Positions 24,686 to 39,199 of a stretch of DNA of 64,000 nucleotides are shown one piece after another. The stretch covers positions 26,376,956 through 26,440,955 of the forward strand of contig CM049318.1 of NCBI GenBank assembly GCA_026874595.1. Reading direction: 5' to 3'. The notes beneath the pieces were generated by a model that worked only from the letters and a program-made list of their open reading frames with translations, was not told where the DNA came from and made no database searches. The number at the start of each line of letters is the position of its first letter. Position 1 is the stretch's first letter. The position numbers were made by a program, and so were the translations under genes. This stretch comes from Sipunculus nudus (lineage: Eukaryota > Annelida > Sipuncula > Golfingiida > Sipunculidae).

Positions 24686-25719
24686 GTTATTTGCAATATT
24701 TTTAAGTTCAATATTTCATGAATATACAATATCCCAAGGGGAAATAATCAAATATTGCGTAACTCTAATTTTAATTTTAAGTTTAATGTAAGCTATTTTT
24801 TTCTATTTAAGATACTTCGAAAATGTTATAGTAAACTCGAAATAAGTAAGGGCATAGAATGAGAATCTGTTTTATTTTATATACGCAACACTATCCAAAA
24901 AGAAGACCTTACTCTGTTATACTCTTAGCCCATTCCTCAATTTATAAAAGGGTTCCAAGTGTAACTGCAAAGTAAGGCTCAAATCTTTGCATTTCATTTC
25001 TTACTATTATTTTCACTATCTAACTGTAAAGTTTAAAAAAAATTACTATACCATGCTCTCTCCTCATCCTTTAGTGTATTCACTGATCCTCCGCTTATTT
25101 TTGCACAGGCATTCTACAAAGACTGAGATTTGAACAGTGTACAGCATCTCATGAATATTCAACTACGCACTAACTAAATTAAGACTTGTCATTCTCTTTT
25201 TAACTGTCATTCTAATAAACATGCTTGACGATAACACATAAAAATAAACTCCTCTTTTTTTACATCAGAAATACTACATCTGCAGATGAACAAATGTGCC
25301 ACAGTTTTTAGTTGTTGAATGTTTGATCGAGATTGCGTACTTCCAGGAATGTGAATAAAAGAATACGTAATGAGCATTTCGTAAAGATGACAATTAACCT
25401 CAGTTTCATGTTTGATCCCGTTTTAATGCCACTCAATTAATCGCTCAAATTCGAATATGATAATATCAGAAGATCCAAACCATCTATATAGCACCAAATG
25501 TAAAAAATGTTACTTCTGCTTATTTGGTCAAATCCGTATGGCGATCAAAAGAGTAGTGTACTCTTTCATTATATGCCAAAAGAACATATTGGATTGACCG
25601 AGCAATCAGACAACATAACATTTGATTAATCAGATATTGCATTTTTCTGTTATTCTGTCAAGACGACATAAAAATTCACATGTAATTCCATTAGGCATTT
25701 TTCAACATCTGCAGATGAA
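24686..25719. repeat. Monomer M23, class A
   Basis: Shares GCACTAACTAA, TTTAGTTGTTGAATG and GAGCAATCAGAC with M10. Confidence 0.93.
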
Positions 25720-26759
25720 GTTATTTGCAATATTTAAAAGTGGAAAATTTGACGAATATACCATATCCCAAGGGGGAATGAATCAAATATTGCGTAACTC
25801 TACTTTTAATTTAAATTTAACGTAAGCTATATTTTCTATTTTAAAATACTTCGAAAATGTTACAGTTAACCCGAAATAAGTAAGGGCATAGAATGAGAAT
25901 CTGGTTTTTTTTTCATATACGCAACACTATCCAAAAAGAAGACCTTACTCTGTTGTACTCTTAGCCCATTCCTCAATTTATTAAACGGTTACAGGTGAAA
26001 CTGCAAAGAACGGCTCAAATCTGTGCATTTCATTTCTTACTATTATTTTCACTATCTAAGTGTTAAGTTTAAAAAAATTACTATACCATGCTCTCTCCTC
26101 ATCGTTTATTTATTCACTGATCCTCCGCTCGTTATCGCACAGGTATTCTACAAAGACTGAGATTTGAACAGTGTACAGCATCTCACGAATATTCAACTAC
26201 GCACCAACTAAATTAAGACTTGTCATTCCTATTTTAAATGTCTTTCTAATAAACATGCTTGACGATTTCACATAAAAATAAACTCCTCATTTTTACATCA
26301 GAAATACTACAACATCTGCAAATGAACAAATGTGCCACAGTTTTAGTAGTTGAATGTTTGATCGAGATTGCGTAATTCCTGGAGAGTGAATAATAGATTA
26401 CGTAATGAGCATTTCGTAAACAGGAAAATTAACCTCAGTTTCATGTTTGATCCCGTTTTTCATGACACTCAAATTATCGCTCAAATTCGAATATGATCAA
26501 ATCAGAGGAACCAAACAATCTATATTGAACCAAATGTAAAAAAAAAATGTTACTTCTGCTTATTTGGTCAAATCCGTATGGCGATCAAAAGAGTAGTGTA
26601 CTCTTTCATTATGTGCCAAACGAACATATTGGATTGACCGAGCAAGCAGACAACATTACATTTGATTAATCAGATACATTATTTTTCTGATATTCTGTCA
26701 AGACGACATTAAAATTCACAGTTTATTCCATCAGGCATTTTTCAACATCTGCAGATGAA
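25720..26759. repeat. Monomer M24, class B1
   Basis: B1 with TTTAAAAGTGG head, GATTTCACAT and CAAATTATCGC; same marks in M30, 6,221 bp further on. Tail reads CAGTTTATTCC, the form used by nearly all later B tails. Confidence 0.93.
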
Positions 26760-27795
26760 GTTATTTGCAATATTTTTAAGTTCAATATTTCATGAATATA
26801 CAATATCCCAAGGGGAAATAATCAAATATTGCGTAACTCTAATTTTAATTTTAAGTTTAATGTAAGCTATATTTTCTTTTTAAGATACTTCGAAAATGTT
26901 ATAGTAAACTCGAAATAAGTAAGGGCATAGAATGAGAATCTGTTTTATTTTATATACGCAACACTATCCAAAAAGAAGACCTTACTCTGTTATACTCTTA
27001 GCCCATTCCTCAATTTATAAAAGGGTTCCAAGTGTAACTGCAAAGTTAGGCTAAAATCTTTGCATTTCATTTCTTACTATTATTTTCACTATCTAACTGT
27101 AAAGTTTAAAAAAATTACTATACCATGCTCTCTCCTCATCCTTTAGTGTATTCACTGATCCTCCGCTTATTTTTGCACAGGCATTCTACAAAGACTGAGA
27201 TTTGAACAGTGTACAGCATCTCATGAATATTCAACTACGCACCAACTAAATTAAGACTTGTCATTCCTTTTTTAAATGTCTTTCTAATAAACATGCTTGA
27301 CGATATCACATAAAAATAAACTCCTCATTTTAACATCAGAAATACTACAACATCTGCAAATGAACAAATGTGCCACAGTTTTAGTACTTGAATATTTGAT
27401 CGAGATTGCGTAATTCCTGGAGAGTGAATAAAAGATTACGTAATGAGCATTTCGTAAACAGGAAAATTAACCTCAGTTTCATGTTTGATCCCGTTTTTCA
27501 TGACACTCAAACAATCGCTCAAATTCGAATATGATCAAATCAGAGGAACCAAACAATCTATATTGAACCAAATGTAAAAAAATTGTTACTTCTGCTTATT
27601 TGGTCAAATCCGTATGGCGATCAAAAGAGTAGTGTACTCTTTCATTATATGCCAAACGAACATATTGGATTGACCGAGCAAGCAGACTACATAACATTTG
27701 ATTAATCAGATATTGCATTTTTCTGTTATTATGTTAAGACGACATAAAAATTCACATGTAATTCCATTAGGCATTTTTCAACATCTGCAGATGAA
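26760..27795. repeat. Monomer M25, chimera A then B then A tail
   Basis: A head to about 27250, then B from TGTCATTCCTTTTTTAAATG, then an A tail with ATTATGTTAAG. AAGTTAGGCTAAAATC near 27044 is shared only with M31. Confidence 0.92.
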
Positions 27796-28831
27796 GTTAT
27801 TTGCAATATTTTAAAGTTGAAAATTTGACGAATATACCATATCCCAAGGGGGAATGAATCAAATATTGCGTAACTCTACTTTTAATTTAAATTTAACGTA
27901 AGCTATATTTTATATATTAAAATACTTCGAAATTGTTAGTTAACCCGAAATAAGTAAGGACATAAAATGAGAATCCGGGTTTTTTTTATATACGCAACAC
28001 TATCCAAAAATAAGGCCTCACTCTGTTATACTCTTAGCCCATTCCTCAATTTATTAAACGCTTACAGGTGAAACTGCAAAGAACGGCTCAAATCTGTGCA
28101 TTTCATTTCTTACTATTATTTTCACTATCTAAGTGTTAAGTTTAAAAAATTTACTATACCATGCTCTCTCCTCATCGTTTATATATTCACTGATCCTCCG
28201 CTCGTTATCGCACAGGTATTCTACAAAGACTGAGATTTGAACAGTGTACAGCATCTCACGAATATTCAACTACGCACCAACTAAATTAAGACTTGTCATT
28301 CCTTTTTTAAATGTCTTTCTAATAAACATGCTTGACGATAACACATAAAAATAACCTCCTCTTTTTTACATCAGAAATACTACAACATCTGCAAATGAAC
28401 AAATGTGCCACAGTTTTAGTAGTTGAATGTTTGATCGAGATTGCGTAATTCCTGGAGAGTGAATAATAGATTACGTAATGAGCATTTCGTAAACAGGAAA
28501 ATTAACCTCAGTTTCATGTTTGATCCCGTTTTTTCATGACACTCAAATAATCGCTCAAATTCGAATATGATCAAATCAGAGGAACCAAACAATCTATATT
28601 GAACCAAATGTAAAAAAATTGTTACTTCTGCTTATTTGGTCAAATCCGTATGGCGATCAAAAGAGTAGTGTACTCTTTCATTATATGCCAAAAGAACATA
28701 TTGGATTGACCGAGCAAGCAGACAACATAACATTTGATTAATCAGATATTGCATTTTTCTGTTATTATGTTAAGACGACATAAAAATTCACATGTAATTC
28801 CATTAGGCATTTTTCAACATCTGCAGATGAA
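27796..28831. repeat. Monomer M26, class B2 with A patch and A tail
   Basis: B2 with ACATAAAATGAG, AAAATAAGGCCTCAC and AACGCTTACAGG (shared with M27 and M32). A short A patch (GATAACAC...ACCTCCTC) lies near 28337-28370. Confidence 0.92.
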
Positions 28832-29867
28832 GTTATTTGCAATATTTTAAAGTTGAAAATTTGACGAATATACCATATCCCAAGGGGGAATGAATCAAAT
28901 ATTGCGTAACTCTACTTTTAATTTAAATTTAACGTAAGCTATATTTTATATATTAAAATACTTCGAAATTGTTAGTTAACCCGAAATAAGTAAGGACATA
29001 AAATGAGAATCCGGGTTTTTTTTATATACGCAACACTATCCAAAAATAAGGCCTCACTCTGTTATACTCTTAGCCCATTCCTCAATTTATTAAACGCTTA
29101 CAGGTGAAACTGCAAAGAACGGCTCAAATCTGTGCATTTCATTTCTTTCTATTATTTTCACTATCTAAGTGTTAAGTTTAAAAAAATTACTATACCATGC
29201 TCTCTCCTCATCGTTTATTTATTCACTGATCCTCCGCTCATTATCGCACAGGTATTCTACAAAGACTGAGATTTGAACAGTGTACAGCATCTCACGAATA
29301 TTCAACTACGCACCAACTAAATTAAGACTTGTCATTCCTTTTTTAAATGTCTTTCTAATAAACATGCTTGACGATATCACATAAAAATAAACTCCTCATT
29401 TTTACATTAGAAATACTACAACATCTGCAAATGAACAAATGTGCCACAGTTTTAGTAGTTGAATGTTTGATCGAGATTGCGTAATTCCTGGAGAGTGAAT
29501 AATAGATTACGTAATGAGCATTTCGTAAACAGGAAAATTAACCTCAGTTTCATGTTTGATCCCGTTTTTTCATGACACTCAAATAATCGCTCTAATTCGA
29601 ATATGATCAAATCAGAGAAACCAAACAATCTATATTGAACCAAATGTAAAAAAAATGTTACTTCTGCTTATTTGGTCAAATCCGTATGGCGATCAAAAGA
29701 GTAGTGTACTCTTTCATTATATGCCAAAAGAACATATTGGATTGACCGAGCAAGCAGACAACTTAACATTTGATTAATCAGATATTGCATTTTTCTGTTA
29801 TTATGTTAAGACGACATAAAAATTCACATGTAATTCCATTAGGCATTTTTCAACATCTGCAGATGAA
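28832..29867. repeat. Monomer M27, class B2 with A tail
   Basis: Second B2 in a row with the AAAATAAGGCCTCAC and AACGCTTACAGG marks; tail A with ATTATGTTAAG. Private TTACATTAGAAATAC near 29402. Confidence 0.92.
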
Positions 29868-30904
29868 GTTATTTGCAATATTTAAAAGTGGAAAATTTGA
29901 CGAATATACCATATCCCAAGGGGGAATGAATCAAATATTGCGTAACTCTACTTTTAATTTAAATTTAACGTAAGCTATATTTTATATATTAAAATACTTC
30001 GAAATTGTTAGTTAACCCGAAATAAGTAAGGACATAGAATGAGAATCTGTTTTTTTTTTTCATATACGCAACACTATCCAAAAAGAAGACCTTACTCTGT
30101 TATACTCTTAGCCCATTCCTCAATTTATTAAACGGTTACAGGTGAAACTGCAAAGAACGGCTCAAATCTGTGCATTTCATTTCTTACTATTATTTTCACT
30201 ATCTAAGTGTTAAGTTTAAAAAAATTACTATACCATGCTCTCTCCTCATCGTTTATATATTCACTGATCCTCCGCTCGTTATCGCACAGGTATTCTACAA
30301 AGACTGAGATTTGAACAGTGTACAGCATCTCACGAATATTCAACTACGCACCAACTAAATTAAGACTTGTCATTCCTATTTTAAATGTCTTTCTAATAAA
30401 CATGCTTGACGATAACACATAAAAATAACCTCCTCTTTTTTACATCAGAAATACTACAACATCTGCAAATGAACAAATGTGCCACAGTTTTAGTAGTTGA
30501 ATGTTTGATCGAGATTGCGTAATTCCTGGAGAGTGAATAATAGATTACGTAATGAGCATTTCGTAAACAGGAAAATTAACCTCAGTTTCATGTTTGATCC
30601 CGTTTTTCATGACACTCAAATAATCGCTCAAATTCGAATATGATCAAATCAGAGGAACCAAACAATCTATATTGAACCAAATGTAAAAAAAATGTTACTT
30701 CTGCTTATTTGGTCAAATCCGTATGGCGATCAAAAGAGTAGTGTACTCTTTCATTATGTGCCAAACGAACATATTGGATTGACCGAGCAAGCAGACAACA
30801 TTACATTTGATTAATCAGATACATTATTTTTCTGATATTCTGTCAAGACGACATTAAAATTCACAGTTTATTCCATCAGGCATTTTTCAACATCTGCAGA
30901 TGAA
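29868..30904. repeat. Monomer M28, class B with A patch
   Basis: Third B in the run: head TTTAAAAGTGG, GAATCTG followed by a long T run, A patch near 30411-30440, and a true B tail, after which an A monomer follows. Confidence 0.92.
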
Positions 30905-31940
30905 GTTATTTGCAATATTTTTAAGTTCAATATTTCATGAATATACAATATCCCAAGGGGAAATAATCAAATATTGCGTAACTCTAATTTTAATTTTAAG
31001 TTTAATGTAAGCTATATTTTCTTTTTAAGATACTTCGAAAATGTTAGAGTAAACTCGAAATAAGTAAGGGCATAGAATGAGAATCTGTTTTATTTTATAT
31101 ACGCCACACTATCCAAAAAGAAGACCTTACTCTGTTATACTCTTAGCCCATTTCTCAATTTATAAAAGGGTTCCAAGTGTAACTGCAAGGTAAGGCTCAA
31201 ATCTTTGCATTTCATTTCTTACTATTATTTTCACTATCTAACTGTAAAGTTTGACAAAAAATTACTATACCATGCTCTCTCCTCATCCTTTAGTGTATTC
31301 ACTGATCCTCCGCTTATTTTTGCACAGGCATTCTACAAAGACTGAGATTTGAACAGTGTACAGCACAGCATCTCACGAATATTCAACTACGCACCAACTA
31401 AATTAAGACTTGTCATTTTTTTTTAATGTCTTTCTAATAAACATGCTTGACGATAACACATAAAAATAACCTCCTCTTTTTTACATCAGAAATACTACAT
31501 CTGCAGATGAACAAATGTGCCACAGTTTTAGTAGTTGAATGTTTGATCGAGATTGCGTACTTCCAGGAATGTGAATAAAAGAATACGTAATGAGCATTTC
31601 GTAAAGATGACAATTAACCTCAGTTTCATGTTTGATCCCGTTTTAATGCCACTCAATTAATCGCTCAAATTCGAATATGATAATATCAGAAGATCCAAAC
31701 CATCTATATAGCACCAAATTTTAAAAAATGTTACTTCTGCTTATTTGGTCAAATCCGTATGGCGATCAAAAGAGTAGTGTACTCTTTCATTATATGCCAA
31801 AAGAACATATTGGATTGACCGAGCAAGCAGACAACATAACATTTGATTAATCAGATATTGCATTTTTCTGTTATTCTGTCAAGACGACATAAAAATTCAC
31901 ATGTAATTCCATTAGGCATTTTTCAACATCTGCAGATGAA
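30905..31940. repeat. Monomer M29, class A, CACAG-insertion subtype
   Basis: Fifth and most isolated carrier of the ACAGCACAGC duplication (about 31362). Its head has TTTTCTTTTTAAG and TTAGAGTAAAC (shared with M35) instead of the head seen in M4-M8, so it is itself recombinant. Confidence 0.92.
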
Positions 31941-32980
31941 GTTATTTGCAATATTTTAAAGTTGAAAATTTGACGAATATACCATATCCCAAGGGGGAAT
32001 GAATCAAATATTGCGTAACTCTACTTTTAATTTAAATTTAACGTAAGCTATATTTTCTATTTTAAAATACTTCGAAAATGTTACAGTTAACCCGAAATAA
32101 GTAAGGGCATAGAATGAGAATCTGGTTTTTTTTTCATATACGCAACACTATCCAAAAAGAAGACCTTACTCTGTTGTACTCTTAGCCCATTCCTCAATTT
32201 ATTAAACGGTTACAGGTGAAACTGCAAAGAACGGCTCAAATCTGTGCATTTCATTTCTTACTATTATTTTCACTATCTAAGTGTTAAGTTTAAAAAAATT
32301 ACTATACCATGCTCTCTCCTCATCGTTTATTTATTCACTGATCCTCCGCTCGTTATCGCACAGGTATTCTACAAAGACTGAGATTTGAACAGTGTACAGC
32401 ATCTCACGAATATTCAACTACGCACCAACTAAATTAAGACTTGTCATTCCTATTTTAAATGTCTTTCTAATAAACATGCTTGACGATTTCACATAAAAAT
32501 AAACTCCTCATTTTTACATCAGAAATACTACAACATCTGCAAATGAACAAATGTGCCACAGTTTTAGTAGTTGAATGTTTGATCGAGATTGCGTAATTCC
32601 TGGAGAGTGAATAATAGATTACGTAATGAGCATTTCGTAAACAGGAAAATTAACCTCAGTTTCATGTTTGATCCCGTTTTTCAAGACACTCAAATTATCG
32701 CTCAAATTCGAATATGATCAAATCAGAGGAACCAAACAATCTATATTGAACCAAATGTAAAAAAAAAATGTTACTTCTGCTTATTTGGTCAAATCCGTAT
32801 GGCGATCAAAAGAGTAGTGTACTCTTTCATTATGTGCCAAACGAACATATTGGATTGACCGAGCAAGCAGACAACATTACATTTGATTAATCAGATACAT
32901 TATTTTTCTGATATTCTGTCAAGACGACATTAAAATTCACAGTTTATTCCATCAGGCATTTTTCAACATCTGCAGATGAA
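31941..32980. repeat. Monomer M30, class B1
   Basis: Counterpart of M24 at +6,221 bp, same length 1,040 bp. TTTTTCAAGACACTC near 32677 (for TTTTTCATGACACTC) is private. Confidence 0.93.
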
Positions 32981-34016
32981 GTTATTTGCAATATTTTTAA
33001 GTTCAATATTTCATGAATATACAATATCCCAAGGGGAAATAATCAAATATTGCGTAACTCTAATTTTAATTTTAAGTTTAATGTAAGCTATATTTTCTTT
33101 TTAAGATACTTCGAAAATGTTATAGTAAACTCGAAATAAGTAAGGGCATAGAATGAGAATCTGTTTTATTTTATATACGCAACACTATCCAAAAAGAAGA
33201 CCTTACTCTGTTATACTCTTAGCCCATTCCTCAATTTATAAAAGGGTTCCAAGTGTAACTGCAAAGTTAGGCTAAAATCTTTGCATTTCATTTCTTACTA
33301 TTATTTTCACTATCTAACTGTAAAGTTTAAAAAAATTACTATACCATGCTCTCTCCTCATCCTTTAGTGTATTCACTGATCCTCCGCTTATTTTTGCACA
33401 GGCATTCTACAAAGACTGAGATTTGAACAGTGTACAGCATCTCATGAATATTCAACTACGCACCAACTAAATTAAGACTTGTCATTCCTTTTTTAAATGT
33501 CTTTCTAATAAACATGCTTGACGATATCACATAAAAATAAACTCCTCATTTTAACATCAGAAATACTACAACATCTGCAAATGAACAAATGTGCCACAGT
33601 TTTAGTACTTGAATATTTGATCGAGATTGCGTAATTCCTGGAGAGTGAATAAAAGATTACGTAATGAGCATTTCGTAAACAGGAAAATTAACCTCAGTTT
33701 CATGTTTGATCCCGTTTTTCATGACACTCAAACAATCGCTCAAATTCGAATATGATCAAATCAGAGGAACCAAACAATCTATATTGAACCAAATGTAAAA
33801 AAATTGTTACTTCTGCTTATTTGGTCAAATCCGTATGGCGATCAAAAGAGTAGTGTACTCTTTCATTATATGCCAAAAGAACATATTGGATTGACCGAGC
33901 AAGCAGACAACATAACATTTGATTAATCAGATATTGCATTTTTCTGTTATTATGTTAAGACGACATAAAAATTCACATGTAATTCCATTAGGCATTTTTC
34001 AACATCTGCAGATGAA
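32981..34016. repeat. Monomer M31, chimera A then B then A tail
   Basis: Counterpart of M25 at +6,221 bp with the same switch points and the private AAGTTAGGCTAAAATC. Confidence 0.92.
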
Positions 34017-35052
34017 GTTATTTGCAATATTTTAAAGTTGAAAATTTGACGAATATACCATATCCCAAGGGGGAATGAATCAAATATTGCGTAACTCTAC
34101 TTTTAATTTAAATTTAACGTAAGCTATATTTTATATATTAAAATACTTCGAAATTGTTAGTTAACCCGAAATAAGTAAGGACATAAAATGAGAATCCGGG
34201 TTTTTTTTATATACGCAACACTATCCAAAAATAAGGCCTCACTCTGTTATACTCTTAGCCCATTCCTCAATTTATTAAACGCTTACAGGTGAAACTGCAA
34301 AGAACGGCTCAAATCTGTGCATTTCATTTCTTACTATTATTTTCACTATCTAAGTGTTAAGTTTAAAAAATTTACTATACCATGCTCTCTCCTCATCGTT
34401 TATATATTCACTGATCCTCCGCTCGTTATCGCACAGGTATTCTACAAAGACTGAGATTTGAACAGTGTACAGCATCTCACGAATATTCAACTACGCACCA
34501 ACTAAATTAAGACTTGTCATTCCTTTTTTAAATGTCTTTCTAATAAACATGCTTGACGATAACACATAAAAATAACCTCCTCTTTTTTACATCAGAAATA
34601 CTACAACATCTGCAAATGAACAAATGTGCCACAGTTTTAGTAGTTGAATGTTTCATCGAGATTGCGTAATTCCTGGGGAGTGAATAATAGATTACGTAAT
34701 GAGCATTTCGTAAACAGGAAAATTAACCTCAGTTTCATGTTTGATCCCGTTTTTTCATGACACTCAAATAATCGCTCAAATTCGAATATGATCAAATCAG
34801 AGGAACCAAACAATCTATATTGAACCAAATGTAAAAAAATTGTTACTTCTGCTTATTTGGTCAAATCCGTATGGCGATCAAAAGAGTAGTGTACTCTTTC
34901 ATTATATGCCAAAAGAACATATTGGATTGACCGAGCAAGCAGACAACATAACATTTGATTAATCAGATATTGCATTTTTCTGTTATTCTGTCAAGACGAC
35001 ATAAAAATTCACATGTAATTCCATTAGGCATTTTTCAACATCTGCAGATGAA
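34017..35052. repeat. Monomer M32, class B2 with A patch and A tail
   Basis: Counterpart of M26 at +6,221 bp. GTTTCATCGAG near 34650 and CCTGGGGAGTG near 34672 differ from M26. Tail has ATTCTGTCAAG, not ATTATGTTAAG. Confidence 0.92.
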
Positions 35053-36090
35053 GTTATTTGCAATATTTCAAAGTTGAAAATTTGACGAATATACCATATC
35101 CCAAGGGGGAATGAATCAAATATTGCGTAACTCTACTTTTTATTTAAATTTAACGTAAGCTATATTTTCTATTTTAAAATACTTCGAAAATGTTATAGTT
35201 AACCCGAAATAAGTAAGGGCATAGAATGAGAATCTGTTTTTTTTTTTATATACGCAACACTATCCAAAAAGAAGACCTTACTCTGTTGTACTCTTAGCCC
35301 ATTCCTCAATTTATTAAACGGTTACAGGTGAAACTGCAAAGAACGGCTCGATTCTGTGCATTTCATTTCTTACTATTATTTTCACTATCTAAGTGTTAAG
35401 TATAAAAAATTTACTATACCATGCTCTCTCCTCATCGTTTATTTATTCACTGATCCTCCGCTCATTATCGCACAGGTATTCTACAAAGACTGAGATTTGA
35501 ACAGTGTACAGCATCTCACGAATATTCAACTACGCACCAACTAAATTAAGACTTGTCATTCCTTTTTTAAATGTCTTTCTAATAAACATGCTTGACGATA
35601 TCACATAAAAATAAACTCCTCATTTTTACATCAGAAATACTACAACATCTGCAAATGAACAAATGTGCCACAGTTTTAGTACTTGAATATTTGATCGAGA
35701 TTGCGAAATTCCTGGAGAGTGAATAAAAGATTACGTAATGAGCATTTCGTAAACAGGAAAATTAACCTCAGTTTCATGTTTGATCCCGTTTTTCATGACA
35801 CTCAAACAATCGCTCAAATTCGAATATGATCAAATCAGAGGAACCAAACAATCTATATTGAACCAAATGTAAAAAAATTGTTACTTCTGCTTATTTGGTC
35901 AAATCCGTATGGCGATCAAAAGAGTAGTGTACTCTTTCATTATATGCCAAAAGAACATATTGGATTGACCGAGCAAGCAGACAACATAACATTTGATTAA
36001 TCAGATATTGCATTTTTCTGTTATTATGTTAACACGACATAAAAATTCACATGTAATTCCATTAGGCATTTTTCAACATCTGCAGATGAA
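35053..36090. repeat. Monomer M33, class B1 with A tail
   Basis: B1-like body (CGATTCTGTGC, long T run) with A tail; private TTTTTATTTAAATTT near 35138 and TTAACACGAC near 36029. Confidence 0.92.
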
Positions 36091-37125
36091 GTTATTTGCA
36101 ATATTTAAAAGTGGAAAATTTGACGAATATACCATATCCCAAGGGGGAATGAATCAAATATTGCGTAACTCTACTTTTAATTTAAATTTAACGTAAGCTA
36201 TATTTTATATATTAAAATACTTCGAAATTGTTAGTTAACCCGAAATAAGTAAGGACATAGAATGAGAATCCGGGTTTTTTTTATATACGCAACACTATCC
36301 AAAAAGAAGGCCTTACTCCGTTATACTCTTAGCCCATTCCTCAATTTATTAAACGGTTACAGGTGAAACTGCAAAGAACGGCTCAAATCTGTGCATTTCA
36401 TTTCTTACTATTATTTTCACTATCTAAGTGTTAAGTTTAAAAAATTTACTATACCATGCTCTCTCCTCATCGTTTATTTATTCACTGATCCTCCGCTCAT
36501 TATCGCACAGGTATTCTACAAAGACTGAGATTTGAACAGTGTACAGCATCTCACGAATATTCAACTACGCACCAACTAAATTAAGACTTGTCATTCCTAT
36601 TTTAAATGTCTTTCTAATAAACATGCTTGACGATATCACATAAAAATAAACTCCTCATTTTTACATCAGAAATACTACAACATCTGCAAATGAACAAATG
36701 TGCCACAGTTTTAGTAGTTGAATGTTTGATCGAGATTGCGTAATTCCTGGGGAGTGAATAATAGATTACGTAATGAGCATTTCGTAAACAGGAAAATTAA
36801 CCTCAGTTTCATGTTTGATCCCGTTTTTTCATGACACTCAAATAATCGCTCAAATTCGAATATGATCAAATCAGAGGAACCAAACAATCTATATTGAACC
36901 AAATGTAAAAAAATGTTACTTCTGCTTATTTGGTCAAATCCGTATGGCGATCAAAAGAGAAGTGTACTCTTTCATTATGTGCCAAACGAACATATTGGAT
37001 TGACCGAGCAAGCAGACAACATTACATTTGATTAATCAGATACATTATTATTCTGATATTCTGTCAAGAATACATTAAAATTCACAGTTTATTCCATCAG
37101 GCATTTTTCAACATCTGCAGATGAA
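36091..37125. repeat. Monomer M34, class B2
   Basis: B2 body and B tail. CAAAAGAGAAGTG near 36951 breaks one hairpin arm; CAAGAATACATT near 37065 is private. Confidence 0.92.
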
Positions 37126-38165
37126 GTTATTTGCAATATTTTTAAGTTCAATATTTCATGAATATACAATATCCCAAGGGGAAATAATCAAACATTGCGT
37201 AACTCTAATTTTAATTTTAAGTTTAATGTAAGCTATATTTTCTTTTTAAGATACTTCGAAAATGTTAGAGTAAACTCGAAATAAGTAAGGGCATAGAATG
37301 AGAATCTGTTTTATTTTATATACGCAACACTATCCAAAAAGAAGACCTTACTCTGTTATACTCTTAGCCCATTCCTCAATTTATAAAAGGGTTCCAAGTG
37401 TAACTGCAAAGTAAGGCTCAAATCTTTGCATTTCATTTCTTACTATTATTTTCACTATCTAACTGTAAAGTTTATAAAAAAAATTACTATACCATGCTCT
37501 CTCCTCATTCTTTAGTGTATTCACTGATCCTCCGCTTATTTTTGCACAGGCATTCTACAAAGACTGAGATTTGAACAGTGTACAGCATCTCCCTTTAAAT
37601 TCAACTACGCACCAACTAAATTAAGACTTGTCATTCTCTTTTTAACTGTCATTCTAATAAACATGCTTGACGATATCACATAAAAATAAACTCCTCATTT
37701 TTACATCAGAAATACTACAACATCTGCAAATGAACAAATGTGCCACAGTTTTAGTAGTTAAATGTTTGATCGAGATTGCGTAATTCCTGGAGAGTGAATA
37801 ATAGATTACGTAATGAGCATTTCGTAAACAGGAAAATTAACCTCAGTTTCATGTTTGATCCCGTTTTTCATGACACTCAAATAATCGCTCAAATTCGAAT
37901 ATGATCAAATCAGAGGAACCAAACAATCTATATTGAACCAAATGTAAAAAAAATGTTACTTCTGCTTATTTGGTCAAATCCGTATGGCGATCAAAAGAGT
38001 AGTGTACTCTTTCATTATGTGCCAAACGAACATATTGGATTGACCGAGCAAGCAGACAACATTACATTTGATTAATCAGATACATTATTTTTCTGATATT
38101 CTGTCAAGACGACATTAAAATTCACAGTTTATTCCATCAGGCATTTTTCAACATCTGCAGATGAA
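37126..38165. repeat. Monomer M35, chimera A then B
   Basis: A to about 37672, then B (GATATCAC, AACATCTGCAAATG) to the tail, so an A monomer follows. Near 37590-37599 CCCTTTAAAT replaces the usual CATGAATAT-type sequence, a unique local change. Confidence 0.92.
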
Positions 38166-39199
38166 GTTATTTGCAATATTTTAAAGTTCAATATTTCATG
38201 AATATACAATATCCCAAGGGGAAATAATCAAATATTGCGTAACTCTAATTTTAATTTTAAGTTTAATGTAAGCTATATTTTCTTTTTAAGATACTTCGAA
38301 AATGTTATAGTAAACTCGAAATAAGTAAGGGCATAGAATGAGAATCTGTTTTATTTTATATACGCAACACTATCCAAAAAGAAGACCTTACTCTGTTATA
38401 CTCTTAGCCCATTCCTCAATTTATAAAAGGGTTCCAAGTGTAACTGCAAAGTAAGGCTAAAATCTTTGCATTTCATTTCTTACTATTATTTTCACTATCT
38501 AACTGTAAAGTTAAAAAAAAAAAATTACTATACCATGCTCTCTCCTCATCCTTTAGTGTATTCACTGATCCTCCGCTTATTTTTGCACAGGCATTCTACA
38601 AAGACTGAGATTTGAACAGTGTACAGCATCTCATGAATATTCAACTACGCACATACTAAATTAAGACTTGTCATTCTCTTTTTAACTGTCATTCTAATAA
38701 ACATGCTTGACGATAACACATAAAAATAACCTCCTCTTTTTTACATCAGAAATACTACATCTGCAGATGAACAAATGTGCCACAGTTTTAGTAGTTGAAT
38801 GTTTGATCGAGATTGCGTACTTCCAGGAATGTAAATAAAAGAATACGTAATGAGCATTTCGTAAAGATGACAATTAACCTCAGTTTCATGTTTGATCCCG
38901 TTTTAATGCCACACAATAAATCGCTCAAATACGAATATGATAATATCAGAAGATCCAAACCATCTATATAGCACCAAATGTAAAAAATGTTACTTCTGCT
39001 TATTTGGTCAAATCCGTATGGCGATCAAAAGAGTAGTGTACTCTTTAATTATATGCCTAAAGAACATATTGGATTGACCGAGCAAGCAGACAACATAACA
39101 TTTGATTAATCAGATATTGCATTTTTCTGTTATTCTGTCAAGACGACATAAAAATTCACATGTAATTCCATTAGGCATTTTTCAACATCTGCAGATGAA
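38166..39199. repeat. Monomer M36, class A
   Basis: Class A following a B-tailed chimera; expanded A run near 38513 and scattered private changes (CACATACTAAA, ACACAATAAATCGC, AATACGAATATG). Confidence 0.92.

Noticed and set aside
25622-25825. Plus-strand 67-codon frame recurring at 29770 and 35993
   Set aside because: It uses a TTG start, spans a monomer junction and is closed in most other copies by one-base changes in the TTTTAAAG run.
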